This document shows positions 1 through 7,463 of a stretch of 7,782 bases of DNA, piece by piece. The stretch covers positions 1 through 7,782 of the forward strand of contig JAISBG010000350.1 of the NCBI GenBank assembly GCA_031266315.1, read 5' to 3'. Positions within the stretch are counted from its first letter, which is position 1, and every line of letters starts with the position of its first letter. The notes under the pieces are model-generated. The model was not told the origin of the DNA. It saw only the letters and a list, made by a program, of their open reading frames with translations, and ran no database searches. Made by a program: the position numbers and the translations under genes. Source of the DNA: Planctomycetaceae bacterium. GTDB lineage: Bacteria; Planctomycetota; Planctomycetia; Pirellulales; Thermoguttaceae.

Positions 1-56
1 TTTTAATATTAAAGGATTATAAAAATTAGAAATTAACAACAAAAAATTATTATAAC

Positions 57-236
57 ATGGCAATGACTGTCCCACAAATACCTACAGGAAAAGTGTCCCA
101 CGAATCCCTGTACTTGACCCTTAATCATTTTGATTATTCACCTGAATTTGGTTTGAAAATACCCGGTATTGTCATTGAATCCGCTGTCCAAAGCCGTTCG
201 TTAATATTACAAACATTTATTGAAACAATAGAATAA
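57..236 (+). CDS. Possible 59-residue hypothetical protein, overlapping the next gene
   Basis: This reading frame opens after a stop at 27-29, has ATG at 57 (a second in-frame ATG at 63), and ends with TAA at 234-236. The last A of that stop is the first base of the glycosyltransferase ATG, giving a TAATG junction typical of translational coupling. The product would be soluble and mixed polar (starts MAMTVPQIPTGKVSHES, ends LILQTFIETIE), with no signal peptide, membrane segment or motif I recognise. No Shine-Dalgarno sequence precedes either ATG; the upstream DNA is nearly pure A/T. Against it being a gene: a 12-base direct repeat with a 26-base period lies inside, and because 26 is not a multiple of three the constraint there looks like DNA rather than protein. 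It could be a small leader gene or simply an open stretch of control region. Confidence 0.33.
   Translation: MAMTVPQIPTGKVSHESLYLTLNHFDYSPEFGLKIPGIVIESAVQSRSLILQTFIETIE
68..112. repeat. Pair of TGTCCCAC direct repeats plus an inverted repeat
   Basis: TGTCCCACAAAT at 68-79 recurs as TGTCCCACGAAT at 94-105, offset by 26 bases. An inverted pair TACAGG (83-88) and CCTGTA (107-112) interleaves with it. The spacing, about two and a half helical turns, is compatible with a regulator site. Repeated short motifs also occur just inside the ends of some insertion sequences, but no transposase or matching far end is visible here. The function is not determined. Confidence 0.4.
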
Positions 237-1492
237 TGCGAATTCTCATATTTACGCACAATTATTTTCCTGAAGGTAATGCTTTGGCGTCACGGTTTAC
301 GGCAATGTGTCAACATTGGGTTGCGTTGGGGCATGAAGTTCAGGTTATTACAAATACACCGAACTTTCCTGCCGGACAGATTTTTGATGGTTACAAAAAT
401 AAATTTGTACAACATGAAATCATTGACGGCGTTCATGTTACCCGTGTTTGGACATACGTCACTCCTAATAAAGGAACATTAAAACGTATGGTCAGTTTTA
501 TTGTTTTTATGTTCATGGCGGTTTGGATTGCTCTGTTTCAAAAACGACCGGATATAATCATCGGAAGTTCACCACAATTTTTCGCGGCATGGGCAGGGTT
601 AATTTCGTCACGTCTTCATTGGCATCGCGTCCCGTTCATCGCCGAAATTCGTGATTTGTGGCCCGATTCCATTGTTGCCGTCGGAGCCATGAAAAATAAA
701 AAGTTGTTGGCAATAATTTATTGGCTCGAAAAATTACTTTACCGCAAAGCAACTCATCTTGTTACAGTCGGTCCCGGTTACGCCGAAGACTTAAAGGATA
801 AAAATGTACCGGAAGAAAAAATTTCAATAATTCCTAACGGCGTCGATAAAGAATTGTTTCTTGATAAGTTACCGGACGAAAATTTTCGTACAAAATATAA
901 TCTGGAAAATAAAACCGCTTGCGCCTACATCGGAACAATCGGTATGGCGGCAGGACTTGAAATTGTGCTTAATGCCGCCGAACAACTTCAAAAACTTAAT
1001 CGCAACGATATTATTTTTTTCCTAATAGGAGAAGGAGCCGAGCGTGAAATATTACAAAAAGACGCGGAAAATCGCCAACTCAATAACGTTATCTTTACAG
1101 GAATGATTCCAAAAAATAACGTGCCGGAAATTCTTGCCGCAATTGATATTTGTTTTGTTCACTTGAAAAAGAAACCGTTGTTTACCCGTGTTTTACCGTC
1201 TAAGATATTCGAAATGGCAGCGATGAAAAAACCGATTATTCTTGGCGTTGAAGGTTTTGCCGCACAATTAATCCGTGAAGCCAACGCCGGAATTTGTATC
1301 GAACCGGAAAATACCAACAACTTCCTTGAAGCACTCGAACTTTTAGTACAACAACCGGAACTCCGAGAAAGTTACGGAGAACATGGGCAACAATACGTCC
1401 TCAAATATTACAATCGGCAACACCTTGCTGAAAAATATATTCAGGTTATGGAATCAATAATATATTCCTCCAACAACAATAAACATCAATAA
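236..1492 (+). CDS. Glycosyltransferase family 4, WbuB-like, surface polysaccharide synthesis
   Basis: An intact 418-residue GT-B-fold glycosyltransferase, the usual length for the WbuB/WcaI-like GT4 group, which transfers a sugar from a nucleotide donor to a lipid-linked acceptor on the cytoplasmic face of the inner membrane. Residues 1-56 form the N-terminal acceptor half with the family-like opening MRILIFTHNYFPEGNALASR. Residues 85-101 are hydrophobic (MVSFIVFMFMAVWIALF), as expected for membrane association. EIRDLWPDS at 137-145 is the family's signature motif. PNGVD at 200-204 starts the donor-binding half. PSKIFEMAAMKKP near 321-333 carries the conserved Glu326 that contacts the donor in GT4 enzymes. 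Start: ATG at 236 overlaps the preceding stop, with no clear ribosome site. The broken sugar-nucleotide epimerase 165 bases downstream supports an O-antigen or capsule role. WbuB proper transfers N-acetyl-L-fucosamine; donor and acceptor here cannot be read from sequence. Confidence 0.93.
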   Translation: MRILIFTHNYFPEGNALASRFTAMCQHWVALGHEVQVITNTPNFPAGQIFDGYKNKFVQHEIIDGVHVTRVWTYVTPNKGTLKRMVSFIVFMFMAVWIALFQKRPDIIIGSSPQFFAAWAGLISSRLHWHRVPFIAEIRDLWPDSIVAVGAMKNKKLLAIIYWLEKLLYRKATHLVTVGPGYAEDLKDKNVPEEKISIIPNGVDKELFLDKLPDENFRTKYNLENKTACAYIGTIGMAAGLEIVLNAAEQLQKLNRNDIIFFLIGEGAEREILQKDAENRQLNNVIFTGMIPKNNVPEILAAIDICFVHLKKKPLFTRVLPSKIFEMAAMKKPIILGVEGFAAQLIREANAGICIEPENTNNFLEALELLVQQPELRESYGEHGQQYVLKYYNRQHLAEKYIQVMESIIYSSNNNKHQ

Positions 1493-1493
1493 T

Positions 1494-1520
1494 CAGATCA
1501 TTAAAAGATGATTCTGTTTT
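1494..1520 (+). terminator. Weak intrinsic terminator after the glycosyltransferase
   Basis: Two bases after the stop, CAGATCAT (1494-1501) pairs with ATGATTCTG (1508-1516), leaving one bulged base around the loop TAAAAG; TTTT (1517-1520) follows. The stem is AT-rich and the T-run short, so termination would be leaky at best. A second AT-rich inverted repeat, GTTACA (1521-1526) with TGTAAC (1536-1541), follows directly. Confidence 0.35.
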
Positions 1521-1552
1521 GTTACATAAAAATTTTGTAACTGTGAACGACT

Positions 1553-1626
1553 GTAAAATAATCGTAATCAAAAAATCCTATTTTACGTATCTTTTACATT
1601 GTTAATTTTAGGAAAGTGTAAACAAT
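1553..1626 (+). promoter_or_regulatory. Inverted repeats and possible promoter before the epimerase
   Basis: Perfect inverted repeat GTAAAATA (1553-1560) with TATTTTAC (1579-1586) is followed by TTTACA (1593-1598) with TGTAAA (1617-1622), and an interleaved ATTGTT (1598-1603) with AACAAT (1621-1626). TTTACA and TGTAAA, 18 bases apart, also read as a tolerable -35/-10 pair, so the second dyad would overlap the promoter as an operator does. In DNA this AT-rich such dyads arise easily, so this is suggestive only. Confidence 0.3.
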
Positions 1627-1656
1627 AAATCAAGTTAATTATTTTTTAAAAACATT

Positions 1657-2751
1657 ATGATTAAAATAATTTGTATTGTTGGTGCCAGACCTAATTTTAT
1701 GAAGATTGCTCCGATCATGGAGGTATTTAACGCTCATCCCAAAATAGAGCCGATTCTTGTACATACTGGTCAACATTATGACGAAAAAATGAGCGATTTG
1801 TTTTTTCGTGAACTTGGAATCCCAAAACCCGACATCAATCTCGGTATCGGAAGCGGTTCTCATGCTGTTCAGACGGCAGAAATTATGAAAGCGTTTGAAC
1901 CGATTTGTCTTGAGTTGAAACCGGATTATGTTCTTGTTGTCGGTGATGTCAATAGTACGATTGCGTGCGGACTTGTTACGGTTAAACTCGGTATTAAACT
2001 AATTCATGTTGAGGCAGGTCTGCGAAGCGGTGACCGTACCATGCCGGAAGAAATCAATCGGATTTTAACGGACTCGATCAGTGATTTATTATTTTGTACA
2101 GAAAAAAAAGGCGTTGATAATCTTTTGAGTGAAGGAACAAAATTAGAAAAAATTCATCTCGTCGGTAATGTCATGATTGACACTCTTTTGAAAAACAAAA
2201 ATAAAGCCGAACAATCACCCATTCTCGATAAAATGCAATTAACTCCAAAACAATACGCAACAATGACATTACATCGTCCAAGTAATGTTGATAATCAGAC
2301 GGTTTTTTGTAATTTATTTGATGCTATTGAAGAAATTCAAAATGATATACCAATTGTTTTTCCCATTCATCCGCGCACAAAAAATAATATTTCAGTTTTC
2401 GGACTCGAAAAACGTGTTGCGAAAATGTCCAATTTGCAATGGTCGAACCAATCGGGTACCTTGATTTTCTCAAACTCAATGCGAACGCTTATGTGGTTTT
2501 GACTGATTCCGGCGGACTTCAGGAAGAAACAACCATTACAAGTTCCTTGTATCACACTTAGAGAAAATACGGAACGCCCAATTACTTGTAAAATTGGTTC
2601 CAATCAATTGACCGGCACGAATCCGATGAACATTCTTGCCGCCTATCGAAAAATCAAAAACCGTCAACTTCCGCTTCCAATGATTCCAGAACTTTGGGAT
2701 GGGCAAGCCGCAGAACGAATCGCTAAAGTAATCGTATCGTTTACGGTTTAA
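1657..2751 (+). pseudogene. wecB: UDP-N-acetylglucosamine 2-epimerase (non-hydrolysing), double frameshift
   Basis: The family interconverts UDP-GlcNAc and UDP-ManNAc (relatives such as WbpI act on modified UDP-sugars) for surface glycans. Frame 1 runs 1657-2502 as annotated by its ATG. Residues 9-16 give GARPNFMK, the nucleotide-binding N-terminus; Asp97 (GDVNST), Glu119 (VEAGLRS), Glu131/132 (MPEEINR) and His206 (TLHRPSN) match conserved active-site positions. At 2437-2441 one base seems missing (CAATGG where CAAATGG would keep frame), so the true protein continues in another frame at 2439-2540 with [12 protein letters not shown] and [12 protein letters not shown]. At about 2541 two bases seem missing, and the original frame resumes at 2542 with [13 protein letters not shown] through TAA at 2749-2751. 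Restored length is near 365 residues, normal for the family. As written, translation yields 281 residues lacking the DSGG and TERP donor-site motifs, so it should be inactive. The family assignment is secure; the choice between WecB and WbpI-like specificity is not. Confidence 0.9.
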
Positions 2752-3344
2752 TTTATAAAATGTGTACATGAACTTATTAAAAAAATTATTCCTGATAATG
2801 GCACATTTTTTAATGGAACAATAATAATTCATGAATAAAAAGTAGTGATAAAATAATTTTTTATCCTAATTAGTTCTTGTTGATTTTACGGTTTCCACGA
2901 GATTTTGTTCTTCAAAGTCAATTTGTCGCAGTTATGCTGTGCCATAACATCAATAAGACTGCGTTGGAAAGTGAACATAATGTTAATTAAGAGTAAAAAT
3001 GTAACTAAATCAGCGCCCCAGCCCGTGAACGCCATGAATTATTTTATGCAAAAAAAGATTTTATTTCTCAAGTTTTTCATGGAGACAGCCGAACTCAAAT
3101 ATTCAAAATTATTAATTCAAATCATCAGAGTCTCTTGAAAGCACCAACATTTTCTACTATGATAAATTCGTTTGGCATTGTGTCCGGTTCATGAAGTTCC
3201 GGTTATACGTCGAAATCATCAGTTGCCAACACCTAAAATACCGACATCGGGCGAAATTTATAAACGTTTCAAAATAAAATTTCCAATATCATTTTGCATT
3301 GCAATAATCATAACCTGTTTGTAATTAATAGTTTAACATCAATT
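2752..3344. other. Gene-poor stretch with scraps of a possible decayed gene
   Basis: No intact gene is visible. Coding-looking peptides lie in shifting + frames. 3009-3191 reads ISAPARERHELFYAKKDF onward to a TGA at 3192-3194 with no start codon near its beginning. An overlapping frame, 3166-3321, contains the segment VPVIRRNHQLPTPKIPTSG and ends in TAA at 3322-3324. A short open stretch around 2896-2990 includes RDFVLQSQFVAVML. Their order and abutting ends resemble one gene broken by several indels, but I cannot assign a family. The ATG-initiated frame at 2905-3138 is less protein-like. 2752-2890 is AT-rich with nothing recognisable. Confidence 0.3.
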
Positions 3345-3682
3345 CCCGTCCCTAGTGAACAACGCCGTTTTGAGGAGTGAACCCGGCAGTGAACTGCCAC
3401 TTATATGTTTATGTAAGTCTTTGCGACAAAAAAACTTACGCCAAACCTGAAAGAGGTGGGCAACCTTTCGCTGAAAGGTTGTGTCGGCGATAGCCGACTT
3501 ATCCCTGTTTACGGTTGGTAATTTGATTCCAAAACAGAAGGCAACACGGTTTGCCATCGTTAAATCTGATTCACTGTCGGTGAGTACACCGACGCGACCT
3601 TTTAGCCAAAGGTCGCCTACCTGATGTTTATTTACTTATGATTGCTTGCTTTTAACGAAAAATTCCGCTGAAATAATATTAC
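3345..3682. repeat. Hairpin-dense dispersed repeat, copy A
   Basis: The core from 3455 to 3682 aligns with 7163-7378. Local perfect hairpins: GGCAGT/ACTGCC (3385-3398); GTAAGT/ACTTAC (3413-3439); CAACCTTTC/GAAAGGTTG with loop GCT (3461-3481); GTCGGC/GCCGAC with loop GATA (3483-3498); CTGTTT/AAACAG (3505-3537); GGCAA/TTGCC (3540-3555); GTCGGTG/CACCGAC with loop AGTA (3576-3593); GCGACCTTT/AAAGGTCGC with loop TAGCC (3594-3616). At a larger scale, 3459-3498 resembles the reverse complement of 3576-3617, so the whole core is a quasi-palindrome whose arms are each two hairpins. The left flank holds CCGGCAGTGAAC (3383-3394), the exact reverse complement of 7261-7272 in copy B. No protein is supported. 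It could be a MITE- or REP-like non-autonomous element or a structured RNA; the outer boundary at 3345 is approximate. Confidence 0.85.
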
Positions 3683-3714
3683 AAATTTTTTAAAATTCTT
3701 AAAAAGTTTCCAAA

Positions 3715-6700
3715 ATGTATCAGAATAATATTATGACAATAATGACACGTTTTCCGGTTTGGTGTTGTGTTTTATTATTTTTCCTGTTGTCCGGCAATTC
3801 GGTTTTGGGGCAGGAAGATGAAAGTTGGGCGAAAATGCTTCAAGGGTTTAAGGATCCGGAACGAAAATATTTCGATACCGCTCTGGAATATCTCCATTGG
3901 ATGCAAACCAGTCCTCTTTGTCCGCCGTCGCTGAAAAAGCAGATTGATTATCAGGTTGCGGTTGTTCACCTTGACGCGATAGAATCAGGGAACACCTTCC
4001 TGCCTCGCGACGAACATATCAAAAAATGTCGCGAATCTCTGGAGAAATTCATCAAAGAAAATCCGCAACATGATCTCATGTTCGATGCTCAATCAACACT
4101 TGGACGTCTTTTCATGGAAGAAGGGCGTACCGCCATGTTGTACGCAACTCACGAAACCACTAAAAACGCTGAACGGGAACAATATCGTGTCAAAGCCCGT
4201 GATAATTTCAAAAAAGCGTTGCCGTTTTTTGAAGCCGCAGACAAGTTGGCAACAGAACAGGCAAAGAAACTTCAGGACACGCAAAAAGCCAATCCTGCCG
4301 CAGTGAAAGAAGATGCTTTGTATGCCGCTTACGGACGGTTTCTTGCCGGAAAAATTCTCATCAATCTGACAAAATCGGATATTGCCAAGACGTATCCCGA
4401 TAATAGCAAAGAATTTAAGGACGGATTAACCGAAGTGGCGAAAGCGTTTTCCGCTTTATCATCGAAATATGTTGAATATACGGCGGGGTTTGAAGCCAAA
4501 CTTTACGCCGCTAAAGCCTACAAAGATTTGAACGACTTCAAAACGGCGCGGGGATTACTCGGTGAATTGAACACGTTGCAAGGCGATGAATTTTTGAAAA
4601 TACGCAACGAATCGCTCACAATGGCTCTCGAAATGAATCTGATTGAAAAAAAGCCGGAAAATTATCTTGATTCCATAAATCGGGCTCGCGCGTGGAATGA
4701 GAATGTTCCGATTTCGTGGAAAATTTCGAGAGAAGGACAACAGATTTTTGTACTTGCGGCTAAGAATTTTATCGCTTATGCGGAAACAATTAAATCGAAT
4801 AAAGCGGAACATGATAAAGCGGTTCGGGATGCCGGAGTTTTTTTGAGACAGGTTCGGCAAACTTATCCTTCGTTTGCCAAAGAAGCACGGGAACTCTTGC
4901 AAAAGATTGGTGCGGTTAAAATTGATAAGGGAAAGCCGGAAAATTTCGAGCAAGCCAAAGAATATGCGGAAGACGATTGGCGTGAATTTACAATTGCCTA
5001 CTCCGAATTTCAGGACGCACAAGGAAACAATAAAGAAAAATTGAAAAAGAATGTTGACGAAATTGCTCAACGTTGTATTGCGTCCATTGATTTGGCAATC
5101 AATATGCGTGAAACCGGAACGCCCATGACCGAAATTAACGCTTTACGTCTCAATCTGGTTCGGGTTTACGGGTTGTTGGGAAAAACATTGGAAGCGGCAA
5201 TTCTTGCCGATTATCTGACGCAACATTATTCCGGTTCGCCGGATGCGGACAAAACGGCAATAATGGCGGTTCGGCTTTATCGCCAAGCGTTTGTGGAAGA
5301 CAAACTTGCGGGACATGATTCGTCCGCTGTTGCGGAACGTTTGGATAAACTCTGTGCGTTTATTATGTCGCGTTGGGAAGGACAGGAAGTTACCGGCGAA
5401 GTTCAACTGCTTCGGATTGAGACGGCAATTGACAACGGGAACATCGAAGAAGCCAAAAAACTGTTGACCGAAACTGCCGCCGGAACACCGCAACGTGTTT
5501 CAGCGGAACTCAAAATCGGACAATCACTCTGGAATCGTTACGCAACTCTTTCCAAGTTACCGGAAGATTCCGACGAAAAACCGCAAAAAAATGATCTTGA
5601 CGCTTTACTTTCTGATGCAAAAAAACAGTTGGAACTTGGTTTGAACGGAAAAATCAAACTGATTCAAGAGAATAAGGTCAAAGTTGATGCCGCATCGGTT
5701 CAATCCGCTCTTGCGATGTCTCAAATTTTTCTCAACACGAATGAATCGGAAAAAACAATTCATTGGTTGACCAATCCGCAAGTAGGACCGCTGGCATTGA
5801 TTGCCAATCCTCCCGCAACTGTTGATAAAACATTGCTTAAAAATTTGCAACTGAGCGCATCAATGCTTCTTCTTCGTGCTTACGTCGGAGCGGAACAACT
5901 CGACAAAGCGGAAGAAACCATGAAACAACTCGAAACAATTATCAAAGAGCAGGCAGCCGAAAGCGGTACCGGAACAGAAGAACAAAAATTGACTCAGATT
6001 TATATTTCTCTTGGTCGGCAACTTGAAAACCGGCTTAAAGAGTTGAATGATTCCGGCGAAACCGAACAAGCGGATAAAGTGGCTCAAGGATTTGAAATGT
6101 TCCTTAAACGTATCAAAAATCGTGGTGAAACAAATACCTTCCAATCACTTTACTGGGTTGCGGACACGTTTTATCGTCTTGGTAGCGGTATGTCAACGGA
6201 TAAAACTGTTTCGGATAATGCCGCCGGATATTACAAAGCGGCGGGAAGTACTTACATTGATATTCTGAAACGTCTTGCCGACGAACCGGATTGGGCGCCG
6301 GAACGCGCCGCCGATACAATTAAGGTTCGTTTGGCGGAATCGTTGCGATGTGTCGCTCCAAACGAAAAAGACAAAGAACGACGCGAAAAGATTTTCAATT
6401 CCGCAATGAAATATGTTGCCGATCTTCTCGAAGAGTCGGAAAATCGTATTGATATTCAGATTGAAGCGGCGAAAACATTGGAATCTTGGGGAAAAAATGA
6501 TCCGTCGAAATTGATTCGTGCTGTTGCGGGTCGGTTTCCGTCCGCGCAGGTTTGGGGCTGGAACGGTATCATCAAACGGACTTCTGTCAATGTTGATCGT
6601 TTTTCAGAATTTTATTACGAAGCATATTGGAGTAAATTCCGTTGCGTTATTGACATTGCTAAAAATGAAAAAGAGGCACCGAAAAAGGAAAAACTTCTTA

Positions 6701-7086
6701 CGGATGCCAACCGTGATTTTATTGCTTTAATTCAGTTGCGTCCACAACTTGGCGGACAAGAATGGTTTGCCCGATTTGATCAGGTGTACAAAAGTCTGGA
6801 ACGCATCAACGGAAAATCCAAACCGGCAGGAATTAAGGAATTGCTCAAAACGTTGGGTGAAACACAAATTGCTGTTCAGGAAGTGGACAATATCAAAAAT
6901 AAAACACCCGAAGAACCGGAAACAAAAACCGTTTCGGAAACTCCGAAAAAATCAAAAAAACAAACCAAAACAACCGCAAAACCCAAAAAAGATTCAGGAA
7001 ATTTCGGTATTTTTATTGGTATTGGTATTGCGGTGATATTTATACCGGTTGCCTTTTTCATCGTCTTCCGAAAGAAAAAACGATAA
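3715..7086 (+). CDS. Large secreted, C-terminally anchored TPR-like helical repeat protein, function unknown
   Basis: An intact 1123-residue protein. Residues 13-25 form the hydrophobic core of a Sec signal peptide, with probable cleavage between Gly32 and Gln33 (SVLG/QEDE). ATG codons at 3733 and 3742 are alternative starts; the last would give the tidier signal peptide MTRFPVWCC, and none has a Shine-Dalgarno site. From about 35 to 1060 the sequence is charged and helical, with TPR-like units such as ESLEKFIKENPQHDL to LGRLFMEEGR (107-138) and AAILADYLTQHYSGSPDADK (494-513), resembling BamD/YbgF-type repeats. A Lys/Thr/Pro-rich linker (about 1060-1095) leads to one transmembrane segment at 1097-1118 and the tail RKKKR, so the repeat body should face outside the cytoplasmic membrane. 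I see no catalytic motif; TPR-like proteins usually scaffold other proteins. It is flanked by repeat copies A and B and has no operon partner. Planctomycete ancestry is an inference. Confidence 0.88.
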   Translation: MYQNNIMTIMTRFPVWCCVLLFFLLSGNSVLGQEDESWAKMLQGFKDPERKYFDTALEYLHWMQTSPLCPPSLKKQIDYQVAVVHLDAIESGNTFLPRDEHIKKCRESLEKFIKENPQHDLMFDAQSTLGRLFMEEGRTAMLYATHETTKNAEREQYRVKARDNFKKALPFFEAADKLATEQAKKLQDTQKANPAAVKEDALYAAYGRFLAGKILINLTKSDIAKTYPDNSKEFKDGLTEVAKAFSALSSKYVEYTAGFEAKLYAAKAYKDLNDFKTARGLLGELNTLQGDEFLKIRNESLTMALEMNLIEKKPENYLDSINRARAWNENVPISWKISREGQQIFVLAAKNFIAYAETIKSNKAEHDKAVRDAGVFLRQVRQTYPSFAKEARELLQKIGAVKIDKGKPENFEQAKEYAEDDWREFTIAYSEFQDAQGNNKEKLKKNVDEIAQRCIASIDLAINMRETGTPMTEINALRLNLVRVYGLLGKTLEAAILADYLTQHYSGSPDADKTAIMAVRLYRQAFVEDKLAGHDSSAVAERLDKLCAFIMSRWEGQEVTGEVQLLRIETAIDNGNIEEAKKLLTETAAGTPQRVSAELKIGQSLWNRYATLSKLPEDSDEKPQKNDLDALLSDAKKQLELGLNGKIKLIQENKVKVDAASVQSALAMSQIFLNTNESEKTIHWLTNPQVGPLALIANPPATVDKTLLKNLQLSASMLLLRAYVGAEQLDKAEETMKQLETIIKEQAAESGTGTEEQKLTQIYISLGRQLENRLKELNDSGETEQADKVAQGFEMFLKRIKNRGETNTFQSLYWVADTFYRLGSGMSTDKTVSDNAAGYYKAAGSTYIDILKRLADEPDWAPERAADTIKVRLAESLRCVAPNEKDKERREKIFNSAMKYVADLLEESENRIDIQIEAAKTLESWGKNDPSKLIRAVAGRFPSAQVWGWNGIIKRTSVNVDRFSEFYYEAYWSKFRCVIDIAKNEKEAPKKEKLLTDANRDFIALIQLRPQLGGQEWFARFDQVYKSLERINGKSKPAGIKELLKTLGETQIAVQEVDNIKNKTPEEPETKTVSETPKKSKKQTKTTAKPKKDSGNFGIFIGIGIAVIFIPVAFFIVFRKKKR

Positions 7087-7162
7087 TCCTTAACAGAAAA
7101 TTATTCTGATTCTACCGGATTAAGTTCCGAGCATTGAAAAGTTCGTTTTAAACGCGAAAATT

Positions 7163-7378
7163 GGTGGGCTATTTATCAAAAACTTCGCTGAAGGGTCGCG
7201 CCGGCTGACTCTGCATTGACTCCAAAACGGAAGGCAACACAATTTGCCGTCGCTAATCTGGTTCACTGCCGGCAAGTACGCCGACGCAACCTTTTAGCAA
7301 ATAGCAAAAGGTTGCCTACGCTGTGGTCGCCCACCTGATAATTGCTTGCCTTTAACGAAAATTCCGCTGAAATATTAC
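7163..7378. repeat. Hairpin-dense dispersed repeat, copy B
   Basis: It is in the same orientation as copy A and about 3.7 kb from it, just after the large gene. Shared blocks include GGTGGGC at the left end, CCAAAAC-GAAGGCAACAC in the middle, and GCTTGC, TTTAACGAAAA and ATTCCGCTGAAAT at the right. The left arm hairpins are degenerate here. The right arm is kept: GCAACCTTTT (7286-7295) pairs perfectly with AAAAGGTTGC (7306-7315), and GGCAA/TTGCC recurs near 7232-7247. Relative to copy A, the central G-C pair of the GCGACC/GGTCGC stem has become A-T on both sides (GCAACC/GGTTGC), so pairing is preserved. Confidence 0.83.
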
Positions 7379-7463
7379 CAATGAATTTACTATTTCGGGG
7401 AGACACCCAATACGGTAGAATTAGATATTTTACTTTTTGTTGATATTTTTTGCAAAAAAGTTG

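Noticed and set aside
1..56. Start or end of another gene at the left edge
   Set aside because: The stretch is almost pure A/T with stops in every frame and shows no coding signal.
2905..3138. 77-codon ATG-started frame on the + strand
   Set aside because: The peptide has no recognisable features and no ribosome site, and other frames in the same stretch look more protein-like; it is treated as part of a decayed region.
3339..3557. 72-codon open frame on the - strand
   Set aside because: It lies entirely in the hairpin repeat; its apparent codons are translated inverted repeats, with no promoter or ribosome site.
3385..3616. CRISPR array or tandem repeat
   Set aside because: The hairpins differ in sequence and spacing; there is no constant repeat alternating with unique spacers and no cas gene.
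4555..5070. 171-codon open frame on the - strand
   Set aside because: It is antisense to the intact large gene, has an improbable Phe/Arg/Asn-rich composition, and mirrors the codon bias of the sense strand.
7087..7162. Terminator directly after the large gene
   Set aside because: TAATCC and GGATTA can pair around a long loop, but there is no GC-rich stem with a T-run, so no terminator is called.
7446..7459. TTTTTTGCAAAAAA palindrome as an intrinsic terminator
   Set aside because: The stem has only a single GC step and no real loop. Together with neighbouring A-runs it fits a promoter-upstream A-tract better.
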